Source of the DNA: Dehalococcoidia bacterium
GTDB taxonomy: Bacteria; Chloroflexota; Dehalococcoidia; Dehalococcoidales; DAOWKM01
Reading direction: 5' to 3'
Assembly (NCBI GenBank): GCA_030643695.1
Contig: DAOWKM010000003.1
Coordinates: forward strand, 1-7,098
DNA length: 7,098 nt
Shown: positions 1-6,651 of the stretch, one piece after another
Position numbering within the stretch: position 1 is the first letter of the stretch
Layout of the letters: every line of letters begins with the position of its first letter
The notes under the pieces: generated by a model
Seen by the model: only the letters and a program-made list of their open reading frames with translations
What the model was told of the DNA's origin: nothing
Database searches by the model: none
Position numbers and translations under genes: made by a program

Positions 1-84
1 GACTGTCGTTATGAAGCCTGTAACGCCTGTGGGCTCCAGCGCTGGCACCCAGACTGTCAGCAAAAATATCAGCGGCTTGGTTAG
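1..84 (+). CDS. C-terminal tail of a cysteine-rich protein, probably a B12-binding-domain radical SAM protein (5' truncated)
   Basis: The plus-strand frame is open from base 1 to a TAG stop at 82-84 and gives 27 residues; the rest of the gene lies outside the window. The visible peptide has four cysteines, in the pattern DC-x4-C-x2-CG followed by a further DC (DCRYEACNACG, then HPDC). Such a cluster at the extreme C-terminus is, from memory, typical of the radical SAM family with an N-terminal B12-binding domain that is often annotated TIGR03960. That assignment is inference from a short motif; another zinc- or iron-sulfur-binding tail is possible. The gene converges on the acyl-CoA dehydrogenase and the two stop codons overlap (81-83 minus, 82-84 plus), so there is no room for a terminator between them. 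The cysteine-dense peptide and natural stop favour this strand over the open minus-strand frame across the same bases. Confidence 0.55.
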   Translation, partial: DCRYEACNACGLQRWHPDCQQKYQRLG

Positions 85-1277
85 CTGCTCAGGAGGTCCC
101 GGGAGATAATCAGCCCGTGGATGGTTGGTGTTCCCTCCTCAAGCCAGAGCGTTCTCGCCTCACGGTATAGCCTTTCAATAGGATAAGCACTACATGCCCC
201 AATTCCACCGTAGATTTCAAGGGCGGCATCAGACACCTGGCGTGATACCTTATCGCCGAAGTTTTTGCACATAGATGCTTCTACCGCAGGATTAAGCCCC
301 CGGTCCAGCTTGAGCCCGACATCGGCAATCATCATCCTCAGGGCATAAATGTTAGTTGCCATCTCGGCGAGTATCTGTTGTATCGCCTGCCGGCTGGCAA
401 TAGTCTTACCAAAGGTCACTCTTACTTTAGAATGCTCTATTGCCAGTTCTAACATACGCTGTGCCAAGCCGAGGCAACTTATCCCTATTGACCAGCGGCT
501 AGGGGTAAGGAAGGTTTCCAGGGCTAGGTCGAGTCCATTCCCCTCCTCACCAATGAGATTTTCAGCAGGCACAATGCAATTATTAAAGTTGAGCACCAGG
601 TGGGGATAACCGTGTAATCCGATAAAATCAGGCATAGGAGACCAAGAGAAGCCAGGAGCATCAACATCAACAATGAACATGCTGATTCCCTTGCCGCGAA
701 GTGACCTATCCTTGCTATAGGCAACCACATGGCAGAAATCAAAGGGCTTAGCTAGTGGTCCGCGGGGGGTGATAAGGTGCTTCCGCCCGTTAAGTATAAA
801 GTGGTCGCCTTGCTTGGTAGCTGTAGTCTGAATATCAGTTCCTGACCCACAATCAGGCTCGGTTAAAGCAAAGGAAGCGAGTTTCTCTGCCTTTACAAAC
901 GGCAAAAGGTATTTCCTTTTCTGCTCCTCAGTGCCACGAGCATAAATCATCTTCCACATGGCGCTGCTATTATGAGGTATCAACCGAATATTTCCTCCTA
1001 CCCCGCCAGCTATCTCCATTATTGGCCACCACTGGGACAGGGACAGTCCCATACCTCCATACTCTTTAGGGCAGGGTAGGGCAATGAGCCCAGCATCTCT
1101 AACCAGAGGCAGTACCTTCTCGGGAACACTGTCCTCTTTATCGATTTTATCTGCCAGGGGGTCTAACACCTCCCGGGCAAATTTTACCAATGCTTTCTTA
1201 TACTCTTCCAGTTCCTCAGGAATTTTGAAGTCTGATACCTTTAAATTCACATTACCCCCCTTGATTTTAGTTTTCAT
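81..1277 (-). CDS. Acyl-CoA dehydrogenase family protein
   Basis: FAD-dependent flavoenzyme expected to introduce an alpha,beta double bond into an acyl-CoA in the cytoplasm, passing electrons to an ETF; the substrate cannot be read from the sequence. The 398 residues match the usual family length. Order: N-terminal helical domain (about 18-130), middle beta domain with the first family signature at about 138-147 (LTEPDCGSGTD, with FALTEP before it), then the C-terminal helical domain with R-x-TFG at 286-290 and Q297 onward. The second signature is IYGGIG (355-360) with P366, R369, R372 and R375. LEEGT at 379-383 places the likely catalytic base at E381, the position used by medium- and short-chain members. 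The ATG at 1277 has no Shine-Dalgarno. An in-frame GTG at 1250-1248 follows a G-rich AAGGGGGG and would give 389 residues starting NLKVSDF after the first residue, so it may be the true start. The gene lies 28 bases after the SDR gene and is probably cotranscribed with it. Confidence 0.93.
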   Translation of the reverse strand: MKTKIKGGNVNLKVSDFKIPEELEEYKKALVKFAREVLDPLADKIDKEDSVPEKVLPLVRDAGLIALPCPKEYGGMGLSLSQWWPIMEIAGGVGGNIRLIPHNSSAMWKMIYARGTEEQKRKYLLPFVKAEKLASFALTEPDCGSGTDIQTTATKQGDHFILNGRKHLITPRGPLAKPFDFCHVVAYSKDRSLRGKGISMFIVDVDAPGFSWSPMPDFIGLHGYPHLVLNFNNCIVPAENLIGEEGNGLDLALETFLTPSRWSIGISCLGLAQRMLELAIEHSKVRVTFGKTIASRQAIQQILAEMATNIYALRMMIADVGLKLDRGLNPAVEASMCKNFGDKVSRQVSDAALEIYGGIGACSAYPIERLYREARTLWLEEGTPTIHGLIISRDLLSS

Positions 1278-1305
1278 AGCTTGGAATCAGAATCTTGCTC
1301 AACGG

Positions 1306-2076
1306 CTAAGCTGTTTCACCACCATCCACAACAATAGTATGCCCGGTGATATGGCCAGAGGCCTCAGAGGCTAAGAATAGAGCCGGCCCGACGATGTCAC
1401 TCGTCTCAGCTATTCGGCCCAATGGTATTATAGCCTCCCTTTGCTTCAATAATTCAGGGTCACTCCATAGTGCTCTAGATGTCTCTGCTTTGACCACACC
1501 GGGAGCAATGCCATTAACCCGTATATTGTATTTGCCTAAATCCCACGCCAGCTCCCGGGTGAGCATAATTACGCCGGCTTTAGCAGTATTATAGGCACCG
1601 AGCCCTGTCTTCGACCCCTGTAGCCCACCTATTGATGTCATATTGATGACGATGCCCTTTCTCTGGGCAATCATCTTCTTAGCCACTGCCTGAGCACAAA
1701 GGAAGTAACCCTTAAGGTTGGTATCAATAACCCTGTCCCAGTTATCTTCGCGAGCTTCAAATAGTGGCTCTTCGGTGATTATGGCAGCATTATTTACCAG
1801 AATATCAATAGCATGAAATTCATCAGTTACCCTCTGAACCATGTTATCCACATCAGCCTTTCGGGTAACATCAACCGGTATAGCCAGGGAACGCTGACCA
1901 AGCCGTTGGATTTCTTTAGCTACTGCCTCTAGCTCACCATCCTCAACCACTTTGTCAGCAACAGCCACATCAGCTCCAGCCTCAGCAAAAGCCAGAGCAA
2001 TAGCTCTACCTATGCCTCTCCTACCCCCGGTAACAATGGCTATTTTACCCATCAAGGAAAGACTAGGTATGCTCAT
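1306..2076 (-). CDS. Short-chain dehydrogenase/reductase (classical SDR)
   Basis: A 256-residue classical SDR, a soluble NAD(P)-dependent oxidoreductase acting on an alcohol/ketone pair. The Rossmann glycine motif TGGRRGIG is at 16-23, and D41 ends the second strand (VAVAD), which usually favours NAD(H) over NADP(H). The NNAA motif is at 95-98. The catalytic tetrad is complete: N120, S148, Y162 and K166 (YNTAK). IAPG follows the active site and the C-terminus VVDGGETA is typical. The start ATG is well supported by AAGGAGG seven bases upstream. The gene begins 35 bases after gyrA and ends 28 bases before the acyl-CoA dehydrogenase gene. This suggests a shared role such as oxidising a hydroxyacyl intermediate, but it could equally be a FabG-like reductase or a cyclic alcohol dehydrogenase; homology alone does not decide the substrate. 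Confidence 0.93.
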   Translation of the reverse strand: MSIPSLSLMGKIAIVTGGRRGIGRAIALAFAEAGADVAVADKVVEDGELEAVAKEIQRLGQRSLAIPVDVTRKADVDNMVQRVTDEFHAIDILVNNAAIITEEPLFEAREDNWDRVIDTNLKGYFLCAQAVAKKMIAQRKGIVINMTSIGGLQGSKTGLGAYNTAKAGVIMLTRELAWDLGKYNIRVNGIAPGVVKAETSRALWSDPELLKQREAIIPLGRIAETSDIVGPALFLASEASGHITGHTIVVDGGETA

Positions 2077-2083
2077 CTTTCAA

Positions 2084-2090
2084 CCTCCTT
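2084..2090 (-). promoter_or_regulatory. Ribosome binding site of the SDR gene
   Basis: The minus strand reads AAGGAGG, seven bases before the ATG at 2076. It is one of the strongest Shine-Dalgarno sequences in the window and fixes the SDR start. It lies in the 35-base gap after the gyrA stop. I see no hairpin with a T-run in that gap, so read-through from gyrA is likely. Confidence 0.8.
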
Positions 2091-2111
2091 TTTGCCTCGG
2101 TAATGTTAGCA

Positions 2112-4562
2112 CTATTTTCCAGTTTTATCAAAGCAGGCGATAGCTACCACCCTATCATTATTACTGAGCCTCATCAGCTTCACTCCTTGGGTGCTCCTGC
2201 CCTGAATAGTAATGCCCTGTCTTGGGTCTTTCTCCTTCACTGGAGTGTCAATAATAACGCCGTCAGCGGATATAATCATTAGTTGCTGAGACAAAGAAAC
2301 CAGTCTGGAAGTAGCCACTTCACCCGTTTTTTCAGTAAGCCTAAAGGTCCTTACTCCGCTACCAGCGCGGTGTTGTCGTGGATAGTGCTCAACTGAGGTA
2401 AGCTTGCCGAAGCCATTGGTAGTAATGACTAAAAGGAAGGCATCTGGATAGGCAATGTCCATGTCGACTATTCGGTCATCAGGCGACAGGCGGATGCCTC
2501 GCACTCCACCACTGAGTCTGGAGCTAGCTCTTAAATTAGATACAGCAAACCTGATTGCCTGTCCTTTTTGGGTCACTAAAATAACATCATCCCGGTCAGT
2601 AGCTAGACATGCGGCGACTAACTCATCCCCTTTCTCCAAATTCATGGCAATAAGCCCGCTACTTCTTACTGAAGCAAAATTTTCCATAGCTGTCTTTTTT
2701 ATCTCCCCATAGCAGGTAGCCATCAATAAGTAGGTATCAGGGCTGAAGTCAGCTACGGCTATCATAGCGGTAACCCTCTCGTTATCAGCCACTGGGAAAA
2801 GATTAATTACTGCTGTCCCTTTAGCTGTCCGGGAGCTGTCAGGTGGAATTTCATAGCACTTAAGACGAAAGACCTTACCCTGATTGGTGAAGAATAGTAA
2901 GTTAGAATGAGTATCAGTCACTACCAGGAGCCTTACCGCGTCTTTCTCTCTAGTTACCATACCAATGATACCCTTGCCACCACGATGCTGTGATGTATAG
3001 ACATGGGATGGCACCCTTTTGACGAATCCTCTATTGCTGAGCGTCACCACCACTCTTTGATGAGGGACAAGGTCTTCCTCACGAAATTCCATTACCCCTT
3101 GCTCACTTATTTCGGTTCGCCGTGGGTCATTATACTTAGACTTTAATTCTCTCACCCCTTCCTTTATCAGGAAAAGCATTCTTCTAGGGTTAGCTAGCAG
3201 GTCTTCCAAGTAAGCAATGTTTTTTACCACCTCAGCATACTCATCAAGTATCTTGCGCCGTTCTAGATTAGCCAATCGGCGCAGCGGCATGTCAAGGATG
3301 GCTTGCGCCTGAGCTTGGGATAAGCCAAAGCCAGTGATAAGGTTCTGGCGAGCCACCTCAGCCGTCTCCGATTTTCGGATAGTAGCAACCACTCTGTCTA
3401 TATGCTCCAGGGCGATTTTGAGTCCTTCCAGAATATGAGCCCTTGCCTTAGCCACCTTTAGCTCAAACCGGGAACGCCGAGTGATAACCTCATAGCGGAA
3501 ATCTATGTAGTACTGAAGCGCCTCTTTTAGGCTAAGTACCCTGGGCTGGCCATCAACCAGAGCCAGCATATTAACGAAGAAAGATGACTGCATTGAGGTA
3601 TATTTATATAGGTTGTTCAAGACCTGCTGAGGCTGAGCTTCTTTTTTTAACTCAATGACAATACGCATACCCTGGCGGTCAGATTCATCGCGTAGTTCGC
3701 TAATGCCCCCAATTTTCTTATCCTTGACCAGCTCAGCTATCTTCTCCACTAGGGCAGCCTTATTTGTCTGGTAAGGAAGCTCAGTAACCGTTATCTGGCG
3801 ATACCCAGTCTTTGAGGCATCCCCTATATGAGCTTTAGCTCGAACTATTATCTTGCCATGTCCAGTAGCATAAGTGTGCTTAATCCCTTCTTGCCCAAGG
3901 ATGATACCGGCGGTAGGGAAATCGGGTCCTTTGATAAATTGAGTAAGCTCATCAATGGTGGCTTCAGGATTATCAATGAGATAGGAGATAGCATCACAGA
4001 CCTCGCCTAGATTATGAGGGGGGATATTGGTTGCCATTCCTACCGCAATTCCTGAGCTACCATTAACCAGTAAGTTAGGTAACCGGGTGGGTAAGACAAC
4101 AGGCTCTTTGAGGCTATCATCAAAGTTGGGTGTGAAGTCAACGGTCTCCTTATCAATGTCAATCAACATCTGTTCAGCAATGAGAGCCAAGCGTGCCTCG
4201 GTGTAACGCATAGCTGCTGGGGGGTCATTATCCATACTGCCAAAATTACCCTGTCCATCAATCAGGGTATATCGCATAGAGAAATCCTGTGCCATGCGCA
4301 CCATAGCGTCATAAACAGAGGTGTCACCGTGAGGATGATATTTACCCAATACCTCGCCGACAATACGGGCACTCTTCTTATAGGGGCTAGCATGATTTAT
4401 TCCCAGACCATCCATAGCATAAAGAATTCGTCGGTGTACCGGCTTTAACCCATCCCGCACATCAGGTAAGGCACGGGAAACAATGACACTCATAGCGTAG
4501 TCAAGATAAGAACTCTTCATCTCATCTTCTATATTTACCGGTTCGGTTTTTCCTAAAACCAT
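2112..4562 (-). CDS. gyrA: DNA gyrase subunit A
   Basis: The breakage-reunion subunit of DNA gyrase, which works with GyrB as A2B2 to put negative supercoils into DNA using ATP. The 816 residues match a typical GyrA. The N-terminal winged-helix/tower region has the canonical RALPDVRDGLKPVHRR (30-45), GKYHPHGD (73-80) and AAMRYTEARL (116-125), with catalytic Tyr120. In the quinolone-resistance region, T81 and D85 correspond to E. coli S83 and D87. The GyrA box is QHRGGKG at 525-531, so this is GyrA rather than ParC. The C-terminal pinwheel shows six blade motifs near residues 509, 559, 616, 664, 714 and 765 (for example SNRGFVKR, TNQGKVFR, TQKGQAIR). The protein ends right after the last blade, with no acidic tail. 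The ATG has AGGAGG eleven bases upstream, and this site overlaps the stop of the TPR gene, 15 bases away. gyrB is not in the window. Confidence 0.98.
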   Translation of the reverse strand: MVLGKTEPVNIEDEMKSSYLDYAMSVIVSRALPDVRDGLKPVHRRILYAMDGLGINHASPYKKSARIVGEVLGKYHPHGDTSVYDAMVRMAQDFSMRYTLIDGQGNFGSMDNDPPAAMRYTEARLALIAEQMLIDIDKETVDFTPNFDDSLKEPVVLPTRLPNLLVNGSSGIAVGMATNIPPHNLGEVCDAISYLIDNPEATIDELTQFIKGPDFPTAGIILGQEGIKHTYATGHGKIIVRAKAHIGDASKTGYRQITVTELPYQTNKAALVEKIAELVKDKKIGGISELRDESDRQGMRIVIELKKEAQPQQVLNNLYKYTSMQSSFFVNMLALVDGQPRVLSLKEALQYYIDFRYEVITRRSRFELKVAKARAHILEGLKIALEHIDRVVATIRKSETAEVARQNLITGFGLSQAQAQAILDMPLRRLANLERRKILDEYAEVVKNIAYLEDLLANPRRMLFLIKEGVRELKSKYNDPRRTEISEQGVMEFREEDLVPHQRVVVTLSNRGFVKRVPSHVYTSQHRGGKGIIGMVTREKDAVRLLVVTDTHSNLLFFTNQGKVFRLKCYEIPPDSSRTAKGTAVINLFPVADNERVTAMIAVADFSPDTYLLMATCYGEIKKTAMENFASVRSSGLIAMNLEKGDELVAACLATDRDDVILVTQKGQAIRFAVSNLRASSRLSGGVRGIRLSPDDRIVDMDIAYPDAFLLVITTNGFGKLTSVEHYPRQHRAGSGVRTFRLTEKTGEVATSRLVSLSQQLMIISADGVIIDTPVKEKDPRQGITIQGRSTQGVKLMRLSNNDRVVAIACFDKTGK

Positions 4563-4573
4563 ATTTGGCTAAA

Positions 4574-4579
4574 CCTCCT
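4574..4579 (-). promoter_or_regulatory. gyrA ribosome binding site overlapping the upstream stop codon
   Basis: The minus strand reads TAGGAGG: the TAG stop of the TPR gene (4580-4578) runs straight into AGGAGG, eleven bases before the gyrA ATG. A ribosome terminating on the TPR gene would sit on the gyrA initiation region, so translational coupling is plausible. The overlap is seen directly; the coupling is inferred. Confidence 0.75.
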
Positions 4580-5390
4580 ACTCCTTATTATCAGTCTCAT
4601 TGTTATTATCAGCAGACTCTTTAAGAAATACCTCTCTTTCCCCTCCTCCTACTATGGTATAACCAGGTTCCTCCTCTCCTTCCTTATCTTCTAGCGTATG
4701 CCTGAATGCGCTATCACCAACATAAGGACGAGGGGCTTTAAACTCCTTCGCTGGGAAGGAAAGCTTCCCTGCTTGGCTTGGGTCCTGATATACCTCTTTA
4801 ATAATGACCGTCAGCCTATTTTCTAGCGAGTTAATGACAGTGGCGGTATACTTATTACCCCCCGCCATCAACCTGATAAGTCGTTGTCCCAGCTTAGGTT
4901 CAACTTGTCCTAAATATTCCCCACGGTCGTTTTCTATTATCAGGCTGGACCTGTCTATCTTTAAACACGCTCTATCACCAGCCATCATTTTGGACAGTAT
5001 CTCCTCTGGTGCTAGGTGACGAAGGTTGACTACCTCTGCCTTGCCCGTTTCTTGAATAAAATGCTGAGGCTCAACCTTATGTGAATCTTCACTAGAACCA
5101 ACCATTGCTTCTCCTAAATGGGATAAGCGATAAAGATTCTTCTTAGCAATGGCATTATAAGGGTCAAGTTTTACAGCTTGGCTATAGGCTTCCTTTGCCT
5201 GAGAATACTCCCCCAGCTTCATATAGGCTCTGCCTAAGCGATTATAGGCGTCAGTATCATTGGGGAAACTATTTATTAGATTCTTATTAGCGGCTACTGC
5301 CTCCCGCCACCGACCCTCCATAGCCAGGGCGATAGCCTGTTTACTGCCCTGCCGTTTTAGTCTTACCTGTTCCTCTTCCTGAGGCGACAT
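4578..5390 (-). CDS. TPR-repeat protein with an uncharacterised C-terminal domain
   Basis: A 270-residue soluble protein with no signal peptide or membrane segment; its function is not recognised. Two tetratricopeptide repeats are clear: about 15-45 (ALAMEGRWREAV, then FPND) and about 46-79 (AYNRLGRAYMKLGEYSQA, then LDPYN), with a partial third helix to about 92. TPRs normally form a peptide-binding groove. A low-complexity linker (about 95-118) leads to a beta-rich region (about 119-205) containing LGQVEPKLGQRLIRLM and TATVI. This loosely resembles the layout of HIRAN-type small beta domains (strand, GxV, helix, strand), but that is only a guess. The C-terminus is acidic and asparagine-rich (about 233-270). 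The ATG has GGAGG nine bases upstream. The gene sits 26 bases after the aspartate kinase gene and 15 before gyrA, so it is very likely cotranscribed with gyrA. Confidence 0.85.
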   Translation of the reverse strand: MSPQEEEQVRLKRQGSKQAIALAMEGRWREAVAANKNLINSFPNDTDAYNRLGRAYMKLGEYSQAKEAYSQAVKLDPYNAIAKKNLYRLSHLGEAMVGSSEDSHKVEPQHFIQETGKAEVVNLRHLAPEEILSKMMAGDRACLKIDRSSLIIENDRGEYLGQVEPKLGQRLIRLMAGGNKYTATVINSLENRLTVIIKEVYQDPSQAGKLSFPAKEFKAPRPYVGDSAFRHTLEDKEGEEEPGYTIVGGGEREVFLKESADNNNETDNKE

Positions 5391-5399
5391 CCTCTACAT

Positions 5400-5404
5400 C
5401 CTCC
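5400..5404 (-). promoter_or_regulatory. Ribosome binding site of the TPR gene
   Basis: GGAGG on the minus strand lies nine bases before the ATG at 5390, inside the 26-base gap after the aspartate kinase stop. Two other ATGs nearby (5406 and 5399) are out of frame, the second followed at once by a stop, so this site supports the chosen start. Confidence 0.65.
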
Positions 5405-5416
5405 ATAATTAGCTAT

Positions 5417-5896
5417 CTATGTTTCCAGCTTAAATGCTTGGTGTAAGGCGCGAACTGCATCCTTAACCTGGGTATCATTAATGATACAGGTTATCCTTAT
5501 CTCTGAGGTGGTAATTAGCTGGATGTTGATGCCATGCTCACTGAGCACCCTAAACATTCTGGCGGCATAGCCCGGGGCATTCTGCATCCCGGTGCCAATA
5601 ATGCTAACCTTGCCCAATTTGGAGTCGCTGATGGATTCTCTAGCTCCGATTGACTTGGCTATAGGTTCCATTACCTCCATTGCTCTAGCTAACTGGCTTT
5701 TAGCTACAGTGAAGGTTAAATCGGTAATATTTTCAATGCTGGTGTTCTGAACGATGGTATCCACGCTAATATCTGCCTTAGCCAGGGGCTCAAAGATAGC
5801 AGCGGCAATGCCCGGACGGTCAGGAACACCAACCACTGTTATCTTAGCCACATCAAGGTCATGAGCTATACTCCTTACTCTATTTCGTATTTCCAT
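5417..5896 (-). other. Probable internally initiated beta subunit of aspartate kinase
   Basis: An ATG at 5896-5894 is in frame with the aspartate kinase at codon 246 and is preceded by GGAGGG with a 6-base spacer. Starting here gives a 159-residue product that holds only the two ACT domains. In Bacillus subtilis aspartokinase II and Corynebacterium LysC, an internal start at the equivalent place yields the beta subunit of an alpha2beta2 enzyme. The site is seen in the sequence; its use is inferred. Confidence 0.6.
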
Positions 5897-6631
5897 AGAT
5901 ATCCCTCCGTGAATTAATGTCCCCGGACTATCAGTAAAACTAGATGCAACCAGAATAGGAATACCGAATAACTCTCCCAGCTCAACTGCTCTAGGATGCA
6001 CTACTCTAGCCCCATAGCTGGCTAGCTCCAGCATCTCTTCATAGCCAATCTCAGATAGCTGTTGAGCCTCAGGAACAAGGCGTGGGTCGGCGGTAAAGAC
6101 CCCGTCAACATCAGTATATATCTGGCATATCTCTGCTCCCAAACTAGCAGCCAGAGCTACCGCAGTAGTATCAGAGCCGCCTCGCCCTAAAGTGGTAACA
6201 TCCATCTCGCCAGTGATACCCTGGAAGCCAGCCACAATGACAATATTCCCCTTGTTTAGCTCGTTAGCTACTCTTTCGGATTCAACCTTCAGAATCCGAG
6301 CCTGGCTATAGGTAGCATCGGTGCGTATCCCTGCCTGGGCACCGCTAAGGCTAATTGCCTTGTTCCCCAGAGCCCTTAGCGCCATTGCCAGTAAGGTGCT
6401 GGAAACAATCTCGCCAGTGGACAGCAGGACATCAAGCTCCCTCTGGCTGGGTTGCTCGGTAACCTGATGAGCCAGCTTAATTAGCTCATCAGTAGTATCC
6501 CCCATAGCTGAGGCAACAACCACTACCTGGTTGCCCTGAGCCTTAGCCTGAGCTATGCGCCGAGCCACATTCCTAATCTTCTCGGCATCTGCTACCGAAC
6601 TTCCACCATATTTTTGAACAATTAGTGCCAT
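5417..6631 (-). CDS. lysC: Aspartate kinase, LysC type with two C-terminal ACT domains
   Basis: Phosphorylates aspartate to aspartyl-phosphate with ATP, the first committed step towards lysine, threonine, methionine and diaminopimelate; cytoplasmic. The 404 residues match monofunctional Bacillus/Corynebacterium-type enzymes. The kinase domain (1 to about 240) shows KYGGSSVAD (7-15), STGEIVSSTLLA (71-82), TLGRGGSDTTA (147-157) and TDVDGVFTADPR (173-184). ACT domain 1 spans about 262-310 (VVGVPDRPGIAA) and ACT domain 2 about 342-402 (IIGTGMQNAPGYAA, TTSEIRIT). These normally bind lysine and/or threonine for feedback inhibition; which effector applies cannot be read reliably. The start ATG has only a weak G-rich ribosome site (CTGGGG), 20 bases after the mutase-like gene. 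An internal ATG at codon 246 with a strong site may produce a separate beta subunit. No fused homoserine dehydrogenase is present. The symbol follows family resemblance. Confidence 0.95.
   Translation of the reverse strand: MALIVQKYGGSSVADAEKIRNVARRIAQAKAQGNQVVVVASAMGDTTDELIKLAHQVTEQPSQRELDVLLSTGEIVSSTLLAMALRALGNKAISLSGAQAGIRTDATYSQARILKVESERVANELNKGNIVIVAGFQGITGEMDVTTLGRGGSDTTAVALAASLGAEICQIYTDVDGVFTADPRLVPEAQQLSEIGYEEMLELASYGARVVHPRAVELGELFGIPILVASSFTDSPGTLIHGGISMEIRNRVRSIAHDLDVAKITVVGVPDRPGIAAAIFEPLAKADISVDTIVQNTSIENITDLTFTVAKSQLARAMEVMEPIAKSIGARESISDSKLGKVSIIGTGMQNAPGYAARMFRVLSEHGINIQLITTSEIRITCIINDTQVKDAVRALHQAFKLET
5903..5908 (-). promoter_or_regulatory. Internal ribosome binding site for the aspartate kinase beta subunit
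   Basis: The minus strand reads GGAGGG-ATATCT-ATG inside the aspartate kinase gene. It is stronger than the site in front of the full-length start at 6631. It encodes the glycine pair and isoleucine of HGGISM, at the linker between the kinase and ACT regions, where family beta subunits begin. Confidence 0.6.
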
Positions 6632-6651
6632 TTAGTTCTTAACCCCAGAAT

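Noticed and set aside
1..80. Open minus-strand frame running off the left edge, with possible GTG (48-46) or TTG (63-61) starts
   Set aside because: No ribosome site and no recognisable motif; the plus-strand frame over the same bases gives a cysteine-cluster tail with a natural stop.
349..1374. Plus-strand and second minus-strand open frames across the acyl-CoA dehydrogenase region (349-609, 524-742, 1084-1374)
   Set aside because: They lie inside a gene with strong family motifs, have no recognisable domains and look like low-complexity shadows.
2077..2111. Possible terminator between gyrA and the SDR gene
   Set aside because: The 35-base gap holds a Shine-Dalgarno but no inverted repeat followed by a T-run.
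2455..4010. Plus-strand open frames inside gyrA (2455-2712, 3828-4010)
   Set aside because: Antisense to a fully conserved GyrA and without any protein family features.
2112..4562. ParC (topoisomerase IV A subunit) instead of GyrA
   Set aside because: An almost canonical GyrA box and six regular C-terminal blades are present, which indicates gyrase.
5417..6631. Uridylate kinase or another amino-acid kinase family member
   Set aside because: The KYGGSSVAD start, the TDVDGVFTADPR motif and two ACT domains are specific to aspartate kinase.
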